Assembly (NCBI GenBank): GCA_963726405.1
Contig: CAVSCF010000012.1
Span: 1 to 64,000 of the forward strand
Reading direction: 5' to 3'
DNA: 64,000 nucleotides
Origin: JAOUJD01 sp963726405
Lineage (GTDB): Bacteria > Pseudomonadota > Gammaproteobacteria > Burkholderiales > Burkholderiaceae_F
This document shows, one piece after another, positions 33,872 through 45,122 of this stretch (within the stretch, counting starts at the first letter, position 1; every line of letters starts with the position of its first letter). The translations under genes and the position numbers were made by a program. The notes beneath the pieces were generated by a model. That model made no database searches. It was not told the DNA's origin and saw only the letters and a list, made by a program, of their open reading frames with translations.

Positions 33872-35249
33872 TCAGGCTTTGGCCGTGACCTTGAAGTTGC
33901 CCTGCTTGTCGATGTCGATCTCGGCGTTCAGGAAGCTGACCTTGAAGCCCGCCTCCTTCAGCTTGTGATACGCCATTTCCGCGCGGATCCCCGTGCTGCA
34001 GTGAACGATGATGCGCTTGTCCTTCGGAAGCTCGCGCGATGCGCGCCGCCAGTTCCTCTTCGGGAATCAGCATGGCGCCCTTGATCATGCCGGCGTTGCC
34101 TTCGTCCTTGTTGCGCACGTCGAGGATCAGCACGTCGGCCGGCGCAGCCTTCGCGAGCTTGCTGAACTCGTCGATGGCGATCGACCCCGGACGCGGTTTC
34201 GGCACGTAGGCGACCTTCGTCAGCGCGGGCGTGTTGAAGTCCGTGGCGTAGCCCTTGGCCTGCCAGCCAAGCAGGCCGCCGGCGAGCACCTGGACGTTCT
34301 GCTGGCCGCCCTTGATCAGTACGCGCGCCGCGGCGATCGCGTCGGCGCCGCCGCGCCCGTCATAGACGATGATCGGCGCCTGCAGCTTGGCGGGCGGGAA
34401 GCTCTTCAGCTCCTTCTTCAGCGCGGCGAGCGGCATGTCGACCGCGCCCTTGATGCGGCCGCCGGCCGCTTCTTCGGCCGAGCGCACGTCGAGGATGATC
34501 GACGGGATGTCCTTGTCGACGTAGGCCTCCTTGACGAACTCGGGCCGCGTCACCAGGTAGTCCTTGGTCTGCCACTCGGGCACGCCCTCGTGATAGACCT
34601 TGGTGTTCTTGTAGCCCATCCCGATCGCCTTGCGCTGGGACAGCGGGCTCATCTGGCACGTCACGCCCTGGCAGAAGAACACGAGTTGCTTCGACTTGTC
34701 GGCCGGCAGCAGCTTCGCCGCGACCTTGTCCCACGCCGGATACGGAATGTTGATGGCTCCCGGAATGGTTCCTTGCTGGAAGCGCGGCAGCGGGCGCGAG
34801 TCGATCAGCACGACATTGGCGTCGGGCTTTTCGACCTGCTTGCGAATGAAGTCATAGGTGACCAGGTCTTCCTTGGCGACCTTGACCGGCCCTTTCAGGA
34901 TGACTTCGGTGGCCCACTTCTGGCCGTCCTTCTCGACGAACGCGATGCGCGTCTCGTGCCCCTTGCGGGCCTCGCGCAGCGCCTCGGCGTCCTTCTTCAC
35001 GTCGCCGTCGGTGACCTTCAGCGTCTTCGGATCGAAGCGGACGATCTCCTTCGCGTCGTCGATCGCGAGCTGGATCGAGGTCGACTTGAAGGCGACGTTG
35101 TCGAAGTAGCCGCGCACCGAGCCCGCGGCGGGCTGGTGGCAGTTCATGCAGATCTTCGGCGACGTCGCTTTCGGTGCCGGGGCCTGCGCGGCCACCGGTC
35201 CCGCAGCCGCGACGGCCAGGACAGCGGTCACAACCCACGGTGTTCTCAT
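33872..35249 (-). CDS. Exported monoheme triple-rhodanese protein (one frameshift near the end)
   Basis: From ATG 35249 (after GGGAGAAACGAAG) a signal peptide leads to one heme motif, CMNCH (residues 34-38), an acidic region, and three rhodanese folds. Fold 1 has NVVLIDSRPLPRFQQGTIPG and an active-site loop with FFCQGVTCQMSPLS. Fold 2 (SIILDVRSAEEAAGGRIKGA) has VYDGRGGADAI, with Asp in place of the catalytic Cys. Fold 3 (LILDVRNKDEGNAGMIKGA) continues after an extra base near 34036 as ELPKDKRIIVHCSTGIRAEM, with a catalytic Cys. It is the last gene of the molybdoenzyme operon. A periplasmic sulfane-sulfur carrier or donor for the reductase, electronically connected through its heme, is a reasonable inference. 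Confidence 0.82.
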
Positions 35250-35302
35250 CTTCGTTTCTCCCTCGGACAGTGCAGTTGTTGAAAATCCTGTTTGATTCCG
35301 GT

Positions 35303-36350
35303 TCAGCGCGTGGCCGCACTGACGATCTCGCTCGCCTGGCCGGCGTTGACGAGCACCCAGCGCAGCGCGAAACCGCCGGCGAGCACCAGTACCGCCGGGA
35401 CCACCGTGTGGCGGATCCGGTGCGACATCTCGAGCAGTTGCATGACCAGCGGAACGACGATCCCGACGGCCACCACGCCCACCCAGAACATCACCGCGTA
35501 CTTGCCGCTGAAGAGCAGGTTCGCCGCCACGCCGTGCGACGTCGACGAGGTGACGAGGCCGATCAGCAGCAGGAAGATGAGGATCAGTTCGAAGGCGAGC
35601 AGGCCGATGTCGGCGCGCTGCAGCGATTCGGCGGTGTGCGGCGCCGGCGGCTGCGGGCCGAGCGGCTGGCCGAGCGCGGCGAACGCCCCGCTGATCATTC
35701 CCTGTGGCGCGGGCCGTTTGCCGAACACGCGCGCCGCGAGGTGCAGCGCGGCGGCGGCCGCGGACAGGCCGGAGACCAGGAACAGCACGGGAAGCACCGA
35801 CGTGTTCCACAGCGGGCGCGCGACCATCGTGTTGAGCAGGATGCCGGTGTAGACGCCGACCGCGACGCCGAACACGATGTTGACCCAGGCCAGCGCCGTC
35901 ATGCGGGATCGGGCTCCCCACGAACCAGTCCGACGCGCTCTGCGTGAACGGCACGGTCCGGCCGATCCACGGCCAGGCTTCCGGCAGCCGGATCAGCGCC
36001 GAAACCAGCAGGATCGCGTACACGATCAGCAGCACCCACGAGCCCCAGGCCATCGGCGACAGCGGCATGAAGGTGAGGTAGATCGCCCAGACATAGAGCG
36101 GGTGGGCGAGGTCGAGCAGCAGCGCGAGCATGCCGAGGTTGAGCAGCACGAACGCGAGCAGCGGCGTCTGCAGCGAGAAGAAGTTGCGCGTGTCCTCGCC
36201 CTTCGCCGTCTTCAGCATGGCCAGGCCGGCGAACACCATCATCCCGGCCACCATGCCGCCGAGGAAGAGGTACACCGGGATCTCCCAGCCCCAGATGTGC
36301 AGCGACGGGTCGATCAGCGGGTTGTGGCGCGTCGTTGTCAGTTCGAGCAT
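35303..36350 (-). CDS. NrfD/PsrC-type quinone-interacting membrane subunit (one frameshift)
   Basis: About 348 residues with eight or nine membrane helices. It begins MLELTTTRHNPLIDPSLHIW after GAGGAGGGCGCCG. Early helices EIPVYLFLGGMVAGMMVFAG and LLNLGMLALLLDLAHPLYVW match NrfD. One extra base near 35920 breaks DWFVG; the frame continues ARSRMTALAWVNIVFGVAVG to the end. NrfD proteins exchange electrons between quinol and the ferredoxin subunit of molybdoenzymes such as polysulfide reductase. It lies between the ferredoxin and rhodanese genes. Confidence 0.85.
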
Positions 36351-36361
36351 CGGCGCCCTCC

Positions 36362-36902
36362 TCACGTCAGGTAGAAGACCCGCGGGCCGCGTGCCGGCCT
36401 CGGGCAACAGCGTGTGCGACTTGCGCGATGCGAGCAGCGCGCTCACGGTGCTCTTCGGGTCGTCGAGGTCGCCGAAGACCATGCAGTGCGTCGGGCAGAC
36501 CGAGACGCACGCGGGGTCCTTGCCAGCCGTCGTGCGGTGCAGGCAGAACGTGCACTTGTCGACGTAGCCCTTGGGGTGGACGTAACGCGCCCCGTACGGG
36601 CACGAAGCGATGCAGGCCTTGCAGCCGATGCAGCGGTTGGCCGTCACCTGGACCGTCCTGCCGACGGGCTCGACGTGGCTCGCGCCGGTCGGGCAGCACT
36701 GCACGCATGGCGGGTTGTCGCAGTGGTTGCAGCGTTCCGAGCGGATCTCCATCGTGATCGTGGGGAACGTACCGCGCACCTCCGTCGTGATCCAGTCGCG
36801 GCAGAAGCCGGTCGGAACGTCGTTCTCCGTCTGGCACGCCACCACGCAGTCCATGCAGCCGACACACTTGGCGGTGTCGATCACCATTCCAAAGCGCGCC
36901 AT
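36362..36902 (-). CDS. Ferredoxin subunit with four 4Fe-4S clusters, PsrB/PhsB type (one late frameshift)
   Basis: The electron-transfer subunit, about 180 residues. Four cysteine groups are visible: CVGCMDCVVAC, CNHCDNPPCVQCCP, CIGCKACIASCP, and CTFCLHRTTAGKDPACVSVCP, the pattern of DmsB/PsrB-type proteins. There is no signal peptide, as usual, because the partner carries the Tat signal. ATG at 36902 directly abuts the stop of the catalytic gene. One extra base near 36386 affects only the last residues; corrected, the end reads GTRPRVFYLT with the stop at 36362. Confidence 0.92.
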
Positions 36903-39098
36903 CTACGCCTCCACCATGAACGTGACGAAGTTGCTGTGGATGCTGGTGCCGCCCATCAGCGGGTCGGTCTTGTACTTCGTCGTCAGGCCGGCGACGCTGG
37001 CTCCCTTCAGGTAGGCGCTCTTCAGCGCCGGGTTGGTGTGGCCGAAGCCGTAGACCATGTAGACGGTGTCGGGCCGGATGCGCTGCGTGGCCTTGACCCG
37101 CACCTTGTTGCTGACGATGCCGTCCTGGTTCTTGAGCTGGACGTAGGCGCCGTTCTTCAGCCCGATCTGCCGGGCGGTCGCGGTGTTGACCCACACCTCG
37201 TTATCGCGCATCAGTTCGCTCGAGCAGCGTGTTGGTCTGGGTGCGGCTGAACGTGTGCACCGGAGCGCGCCCGGTGATGAGGCGAAAGTAGCCCGCAGGC
37301 GGCTCTTCGTGCTTCGTGTACTTCGGTACCGGGTCGAAGCCCTTGTCCTTCAGGCGCTGCGACCAGAACTCGACCTTGCCCGATGGCGTGTCGAACGCGA
37401 GCTCCAGGCCTTCCTCGACCGTCGTGGGCTTCTTCTCGCCCATGATCACGCCTTCGGCCTTGAGCCTGGCCCAGTCCCAGCCCGACTTCTCGACGCGGGC
37501 CTTCAGGTAGTCCTCGATGTCGTCGAACGGCATCGCGTCGGGGATGCCGAGCTTCTCGGCCAGCTGCTTCGCGATCCACCAGCCGGGCTTCTGCTCGTGC
37601 GGTGGCTGGACCACCGGCTGGCGCAGGGCGACCCAGCCGCGGCGGCCCCAGCCGACCTGTAACTCGTCGTGGCGCTCGAGGAACACGGTCTCCGGCAGCA
37701 CGATGTCGGCGTAGCCGGCAATCTCGCTCGGCACCGTGTCGACGACGACGAGCAGGTCGAGGGCCTCGATCGCCTTGAGCGTCTCGGCGCGGTTGGGCAG
37801 CGCCTGGACGATGTTCGACGAGTAGACGAACCAGCCCTTGATCGGGTACGGCTTGCCCGTGATGGTCGCGTCGCGGATTCCGGTGGTGACCTGTTCGTCG
37901 GCAAACGGATACTTCTCGCCGTTCGGGTTGTCTGCAAACGGCTTGTCGCTCGTCGGGTACTTGGGCAGCGGGTAGCCGGCGACCTTGATGCCGTTCTGGA
38001 TGAAGAGCCCGCCGCGCCGGCCCCAGTTGCCGAGCAGGGCGTTGAGCAGGGCCACGGCGCGGCTGCGTTGCGTGTCGTCGCCGTACCAGTTCACGCGGCG
38101 CCCGGGGTGAATCAGCGACGCCGGTCGCCGCAATGACAACTCGCGCGCGGTGGCGCGGATGAGCGCAGGGTCGAGGCCCGTTTGGATGGCCGCCCACTCC
38201 GGTGTCGACGCCTTGATCTCCTCGACGAACTTGTCGAAGCCATGGCCGTACTGCGCGATGAAGGTCCTGTCGTACCAGCCCTCGGTGACGAGGACGTTCA
38301 TCCACGCGAGCAGCAGCGCGAGGTCCGTGCCGGGCTTGATCGGCAGCCAGTATTTGGCCTTGCTCGCCGCCACCGAGTAGCGCGGATCGACGACGATGAT
38401 CGGGATGCGGCGCGCGACGGCGTTGGCGAACTCCTGCACCTGCAGGTTGTGCATGTTCTCGCCGAGGTGCGATCCGATCAGCACGAGGCAGTCGGTGTTC
38501 TCGATGTCCGTCGGCTCGGGCGACCCGAGCCCCTGCCGTAAGTCAGCGTTGAAGCCGACGTCGCGCGGGCCGCGGCACTGCGCGAACGAGGCGCCGGCCA
38601 TGTTGATGGCGCCGTAGCTCTTGAGAACGTGCTGGATGAAGCGCACGCCGATGCCGTGGTAGAGCATGGCGATCGATTCGGCGCCGTGCTCGCCCTTGAT
38701 CTTCTTCATCCGCTCGGCGATGTGGTGAGCGCCTCGTCCCAGGTCGCCGTCTTCCACGCGTCCTTGCCGCGCTCGCCGGTGCGGATCAGCGGTGTGCGCA
38801 GCCGGTCCGGATCGTTCACGGAACCGACGGCGCCGGTGCCGCGCGGGCACAGCCGGCCGCGGCACTGCGGGTCGAGCGGGTTGCCTTCGAACTTCCAGAG
38901 CTTTCCGTCGCGCACCGAGGCGATGCCACCGCAGCGCCAGAAGCACATCTCGCAGAAGGTTGGGACCGTCCTGACCTCGCCCGGTGGAGCGGCGGCGTGG
39001 GCGAGATGGGGAAGGGAGGGGATCTGGGTGGCCGCGGCGCCGGCGCCGAACGTCGCAGCCGAGATCTTGAGGAATCTGCGGCGGGTGAGGGCTTCCAT
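36903..39098 (-). CDS. Tat-exported molybdopterin oxidoreductase, PsrA/PhsA-like catalytic subunit (two frameshifts)
   Basis: A DMSO-reductase-family catalytic subunit of about 730 residues. The ATG at 39098 gives a Tat signal with TRRRFLKI, then FCEMCFWRCGG and a distant LCPRG that together hold one 4Fe-4S cluster. The molybdenum ligand is probably the Cys in GASFAQCRGPRDVGF. The cofactor-binding signatures CLVLIGSHLGENMHNLQVQE and VYSSNIVQALPN are present. One base is missing near 38725 and the frame shifts again near 37210, after which the C-terminal domain ends SNFVTFMVEA. Size, ferredoxin and NrfD partners, and the rhodanese neighbour favour polysulfide, sulfur, thiosulfate or a related sulfur substrate, but the substrate cannot be read from the sequence. 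Confidence 0.85.
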
Positions 39099-39223
39099 TG
39101 GCTTCCTGTGGTGGGGCGCGGCACCCGGTTTCCGCGTGCCGCGCTACGCAGGGCGAATTGCACGCTTCCCGTCGCGGCGATGATTGATGCAGCGCACTTC
39201 GCGCTCCGCGACACGGCCTGACT

Positions 39224-39237
39224 GTGACTGCAGTCAC
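39224..39237. promoter_or_regulatory. CRP/FNR-like palindrome upstream of the molybdoenzyme operon
   Basis: GTGACTGCAGTCAC is a perfect 14-base palindrome. In CRP form it reads TGTGA-CTGCAG-TCACG, one base off TGTGA-N6-TCACA. It is 126 bases upstream of the ATG at 39098 and 275 bases before the rightward methyltransferase gene. The rest of the 413-base gap (39099-39511) has no gene I can support. Confidence 0.45.
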
Positions 39238-39511
39238 GGATTTCCCGGCGAAAAACGAACGCCCGTTCGATTAATTGGGCGGGCCTTCGCTCTGGAGAGC
39301 CGGCTTGGCAGCGGAAATCTCCTCGCGGTCGTCCCTGGCAGCGTCGTATCCCGCGCAGCAAGACAGCTGTGCCGATCAGGCACAGATGCGCGAGTGATGA
39401 GCCATGTGATGCCACAGACGGCCCGGATCGCGGGCGCCATTTCCCACGCAGGCGGCGCGTCTGCGAGACGGCATCGGCCCCGGGCGGCGCCGATCTTGCT
39501 GCCGCACCGCG

Positions 39512-40195
39512 ATGAACCTCGCGGCCTTACAGGGGTTGCTGCGGTCGCTGGCGACCGCCGGGGCGGTGCTGTGCGGCCGACCGGTGCAGCGCCGCACGCG
39601 CGATCGCATCGTGCTGGAGCGGCCCATCCTGCCGGCGTGCGCGCGTCGCGTCGATGTGCGCCGCGTGCTGTTCGTCGGCTGTACTCGCTACACCCGGCAC
39701 TACGAGCGGCTCTTCAGCCGGGCGGGTACTGGACAATCGACCCGCGGCGGAGAAACCGCCGCTGGGGTGCAAGCCGCCACATCCGCGACCGGCTTGAGCG
39801 GCTCGAGTGCCACGTGCCGCTCGGGCGCTTCGACCTGATCGTATGCAACGGCGTGCTGGAATGGGGGCTGAACCGGCGCGCCGACGCCAAAGCGGCTTTC
39901 GCCGCGTGCCATCGTGCGTTGCGTGCGCACGGCGAACTCGTCCTCGGCTGGAACGACGTCTTCCCCCACGACGCGGTGCGGCCGGAAACGGTGGCCGCGC
40001 TGCGCCGATGTCACGCGGACGTCAATCGACGGTGTCGGCGGCCCGACGTTGAGGATCGACGTTCCGCACCGGCATGGCTTCGAGTTCTATCGCAAGCCGC
40101 GCTCGGCTGTGCACGCCGACAGCGTGGTCGGTGCGAGGGGGGCGGGGGCCCACGCCGACAGCGGCCGGCAATCGTCGCCGACGCACAGTTCGTAG
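39512..40195 (+). pseudogene. Class I SAM-dependent methyltransferase-like protein, frame broken
   Basis: ATG 39512 starts MNLAALQGLLRSLATAGAVL. The SAM-binding strand-loop is VRRVLFVGCTRYTRHYERLF. After a shift near 39725 the sequence reads RRWGASRHIRDRLERLECHV and GRFDLIVCNGVLEWGL, then AFAACHRALRAHGELVLGWN, the post-I and post-II motifs. Another shift near 40010 gives TSIDGVGGPTLRIDVPHRHG and FEFYRKP, where the family-like part ends (about 40100). The written frame then runs to 40195, overlapping the convergent DUF1850 gene. Substrate unknown. Confidence 0.55.
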
Positions 40196-40475
40196 TCGCG
40201 ACCGAACTCGGAACGCGCGAGCTTCAGTTCACGGTGCCAGCGCTGCGTCGGACGGTACTGCCAGGCGTCGCCGATGCGGACGGCGCCCGCCGGCGGCTCC
40301 ATCCCGGCGCCGGAGCCCCGAACGCGCGCGGCGACCAGGTACAGCCAGTCGCCCGCCACTATGTAATCCTCCTCCCACACCACCTTTTCGACCGTGTGCT
40401 GCCAGCGCAGGGTGAAGCTGTGCGCGGGGACGATGTGGAGCGCCGTGCCGACGACGATGCACAGCGCCAGGGCCG

Positions 40476-40479
<4 letters not shown>
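40087..40479 (-). CDS. DUF1850 protein, TRAP-transporter associated
   Basis: A 130-residue protein that starts with a hydrophobic leader (MTALALCIVVGTALHIVPAH), then SFTLRWQHTVEKVVWEEDYI. DUF1850 proteins are typically encoded with TAXI/fused-permease TRAP systems. ATG 40479 overlaps the probable stop of the permease gene (ATGA), which supports a real coupled gene and not a tail of the permease. Function unknown, possibly periplasmic. Confidence 0.75.
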
Positions 40480-42528
<2,049 letters not shown>

Positions 42529-42539
42529 TGCATCGCTCG

Positions 42540-42571
42540 CAAAAAAATGGCACAGCCAAGCGCTGTGCCAT
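42540..42571 (-). terminator. Hairpin terminator/attenuator between TRAP receptor and permease
   Basis: On the minus strand ATGGCACAGC-GCTTG-GCTGTGCCAT (42571-42547) is followed by seven Ts. It lies 28 bases after the receptor stop and 12 bases before the permease start. Partial termination here would yield more receptor than permease transcript. Confidence 0.82.
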
Positions 42572-42598
42572 CATCGATCGGGACTGCCTGGCTGCAGG

Positions 42599-43565
42599 CT
42601 ACTTCAGAAGTCCAGCCTCGCGGTAGTAGCTTCTCGGCGCCCGGATGCAGCGGAACCGGCGGGGCCTTGGGCGCGTCGGACGGCGCTGATCGCCTTGGCC
42701 GCGGAGTGCGCCGCGGTCAGCTGATCGAGGTTGGTGAATAGCGCCTTGGTCATCGCATAGACGGTGTCCGTCGGCACGCCCGTCGTGCGTGACGAGGAAG
42801 TTCTTGACGGCGACCGTCGGCATGGCGGGGTGCTCGCCGTAGGTGTTCGCCGGGATCGTCGCCGCTTGGTAGGCCGGGTCGCCGATCTTGGCGACGATGT
42901 CGGCGGGAATGCTGACCACGTTGATCTTCACGTACGTTGCGAGGTCGCGGATCGAGGCGACGCCGAGGCCGGCCGACTGCAGCGTGACGTCGAGCTGGCG
43001 GTTCTTGATCAGTTCCACCGACTCGCCGAAGGCCAGGTACTCGACCTTCGCGAAGTCCTTGTAGGTCATGCCGGCGGCCTTGAGGATCGCGCGCGCATTC
43101 AATTCCGTGCCCGAGCGCGGCGCGCCGACGGAGATGCGCTTGCCCTTGAGGTCGGCCAGCGTCTTGATGCCCGAGTCCGCGCTGGCGACGATCTGGATGT
43201 AGTTCGGGTAGATCCCGGCGATCGTGCGCAGCTTGGTGAGCGGCGCCTTGAAGCCGGCGTCCTCGACGCCCTTCCACGCGTCCGACAGCGAGTCGCCCAG
43301 CGTAAACGCGATTTCGCCGCGACCTGCCTGCAGCAGGTTCAGGTTTTCGACCGACGCCTTGGTCGCCTGGACGCTGGTCTTCGCATCCGGCATGCGCCTT
43401 CGCGTAGATCTGCCCGAGCGCGACGCCGAGCGGGTAGTACACCCCGCTCTGGCCGCCGGTCAGGATGTTGATGAACTTCTGCTGCGCCGAGGCGCCGGCG
43501 GCCAGCCCGGCGAGGGCGAAGCCGACCACGCAGGAGCGAACCAGGGCACGGACCGATGAATGCAT
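42599..43565 (-). CDS. TAXI-family TRAP transporter solute receptor (frameshifted at two or more places)
   Basis: A periplasmic binding protein of about 320 residues. ATG 43565 follows AAGGAGACTTGG; the signal peptide ends AAGASAQ. Family landmarks: INILTGGQSGVYYPLGVALG, VQATKASVENLNLLQAGRGE, GIKTLADLKGKRISVGAPRS and GTELNARAILKAAGMTYKDF. A shift near 43390 (AKAHAG against AKAMPDAKTS) and at least one in the last 60 residues (after FLVTHDG) break the frame; the end YYREAGLLK is typical. It binds the solute and delivers it to the fused permease encoded next. Confidence 0.85.
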
Positions 43566-43697
43566 TCCAAGTCTCCTTGAGGATGGTCCCGCTTGTCGGC
43601 GGGCGTTCTGGGTGTTGCGGGAATTATAGGTTTACGGCCGACGGAAGCCGCGCGAGGCAAACCCGGTCCTCGTTCAACGTCGCGACGGGGAGGACGG

Positions 43698-43838
43698 GTG
43701 ACGGCGCTCTTGCGTACATCGTCGAACCCGCGTGCGAGCGATGCGCACCACGACCTCGCGATCATCTACCTGGAACTCGGCGAGGAACAGCGGGCGATTC
43801 GTCACCACAACGAAGTGCGGCGCCTCGAGCGGGGCTGA
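43698..43838 (+). CDS. Small TPR-like protein (46 residues)
   Basis: GTG at 43698 follows GGGGAGGACGG. The sequence SDAHHDLAIIYLELGEEQRA continues IRHHNEVRRLERG, resembling a single TPR hairpin and the tail of a longer TPR protein. It may be a genuine small protein or a remnant. The rest of the 315-base gap between 43565 and 43881 holds only the divergent promoter region. Confidence 0.35.
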   Translation: MTALLRTSSNPRASDAHHDLAIIYLELGEEQRAIRHHNEVRRLERG

Positions 43839-43880
43839 GGAGCGAGCGGCGGTCCGCGCCGGTCTGGCAGACTTGCCGGC

Positions 43881-44273
43881 ATGAACCCCGCCATCGAAGC
43901 CTCCCTCGCCTGCTGGCACGAGATCATCGCGAGCGGCGACACGCGCCGGCTGCGCTCGCTGCTCGCGCCCGACTGCGTCTTCCGCTCTCCCGTGGCGTAC
44001 CAGCCATACCACGGCGCCGATCGCACCGAGCGCGTTCTCGCCACCGCCGCTGCCGTGTTCCAGGATTTCCGCTATCACCGGACGTTCGTCGCCGGCAACG
44101 ACGTGGGACTCGAGTTCTCGGCGTGCGTGGGATCGGTGCAACTGAAGGGAATCGACCTCATCCACTTCGACGACACCGGGTTGATCACCGAGTTCGAAGT
44201 GATGGTGCGACCGGCGACGGGACTGCAGGCGCTCGGCCAGGAGATGGCGCGTCGGCTAGCGGAACAGGCTTAG
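43881..44273 (+). CDS. SnoaL/NTF2-like fold protein
   Basis: A 130-residue protein with the cone-shaped alpha/beta NTF2-like pattern: helix (EASLACWHEIIASGDTRRL), LLAPDCVFRSPVAYQPYHGA, then strands ending in IDLIHFDDTGLITEFEVMVR. Such domains are either small-molecule enzymes (isomerase, cyclase) or ligand binders, and no catalytic residues can be assigned. It is convergent and overlapping by 18 bases with the next gene. Confidence 0.75.
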   Translation: MNPAIEASLACWHEIIASGDTRRLRSLLAPDCVFRSPVAYQPYHGADRTERVLATAAAVFQDFRYHRTFVAGNDVGLEFSACVGSVQLKGIDLIHFDDTGLITEFEVMVRPATGLQALGQEMARRLAEQA

Positions 44274-44936
44274 GGTCGCCGGCGGAAGGTCACGGACCGG
44301 ACGCCGGTGCCGGTCGATCCACACGGCCCATCCCACCAGCAGCCACTGGGCGAGTCCGACCACCTGTATCGCCTCCACGTCAGGCGGGGGCGGGCCGAAG
44401 GCGCTGCCCAGCTGTATCGCCAGGACAAAGACGATGAACGCCCACAGGGTCCAGTTTCCGATGCGATCCCTGGCTTTCGTCGCTCGGATATAGAGCGTCG
44501 CGCCGATGACGAGCATCGCCACTTCAAGCCCATTGGCAATGAGGGGATGGTTCCACAGGCCCGCGCCCACGTGGGCTCCGCCGGGCATCAGGGGCAGGTC
44601 GGGGACGTGAACGACGGCATCGAGCAGCCAGTGGCTGATGACGAGGGCGCTGACCACGATCGCGCTTCCCACGTCCCGCGTGGCGAAGCGCAGGAAACCC
44701 AGGGCTGCCGCCCACAGGAGGACGGCCAGCAGGCTGTGTGACCAGGGGTAGTGTTCGAACACCAGCGGAGTGGCCGCGGTTGCTCCAGGTTCGATGCGCA
44801 CGCTCTCGACCCCGATCAGCAGGAAGATCGGCCAGAGCAGATCGATCCAAAGGGCGGCGAAGACCAGCGTCCCGAGCGAGGCGCGGGGCGCGAGCGGCTT
44901 GGCCGCAAGCGCGACCCCGATATGGCCGAGGAACAT
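44256..44936 (-). CDS. Multi-spanning membrane protein, metal-dependent hydrolase-like (DUF457)
   Basis: A 226-residue protein with about six helices. It starts MFLGHIGVALAAKPLAPRAS, has an acidic residue in the second helix (ALWIDLLWPIFLL), HYPWSHSLLAVLLW, and LVISHWLLDAVVHVPDLPL. The spaced histidines and aspartates are the pattern of inner-membrane putative metal-dependent hydrolases (DUF457/YdjM type). Enzymatic activity in this family is not established. It reads away from the kinase gene. Confidence 0.75.
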   Translation of the reverse strand: MFLGHIGVALAAKPLAPRASLGTLVFAALWIDLLWPIFLLIGVESVRIEPGATAATPLVFEHYPWSHSLLAVLLWAAALGFLRFATRDVGSAIVVSALVISHWLLDAVVHVPDLPLMPGGAHVGAGLWNHPLIANGLEVAMLVIGATLYIRATKARDRIGNWTLWAFIVFVLAIQLGSAFGPPPPDVEAIQVVGLAQWLLVGWAVWIDRHRRPVRDLPPATLSLFR

Positions 44937-45122
44937 GGGGCGAAGTCTATTAGCCGATGAAAATTTTGCCTAATGTAGATCCGCTTCGCCGATGTGAAGA
45001 ACTTCCCTACGCATGTCTCCTCACGCATGAATCTGGCGGGAGATCGCGCGTTCGCAGAGCACAATACGCAGCCGCCGAGAAGAATGTACCTGCGGCCCTC
45101 CGTCCGTACCCCGCTTCGACCC

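Noticed and set aside
33831..36902. A 1023-codon minus-strand frame that looks like a ferredoxin-NrfD-rhodanese fusion
   Set aside because: Each part has its own ribosome binding site and start, and the joins coincide with single-base frameshifts, so the fusion is an artefact.
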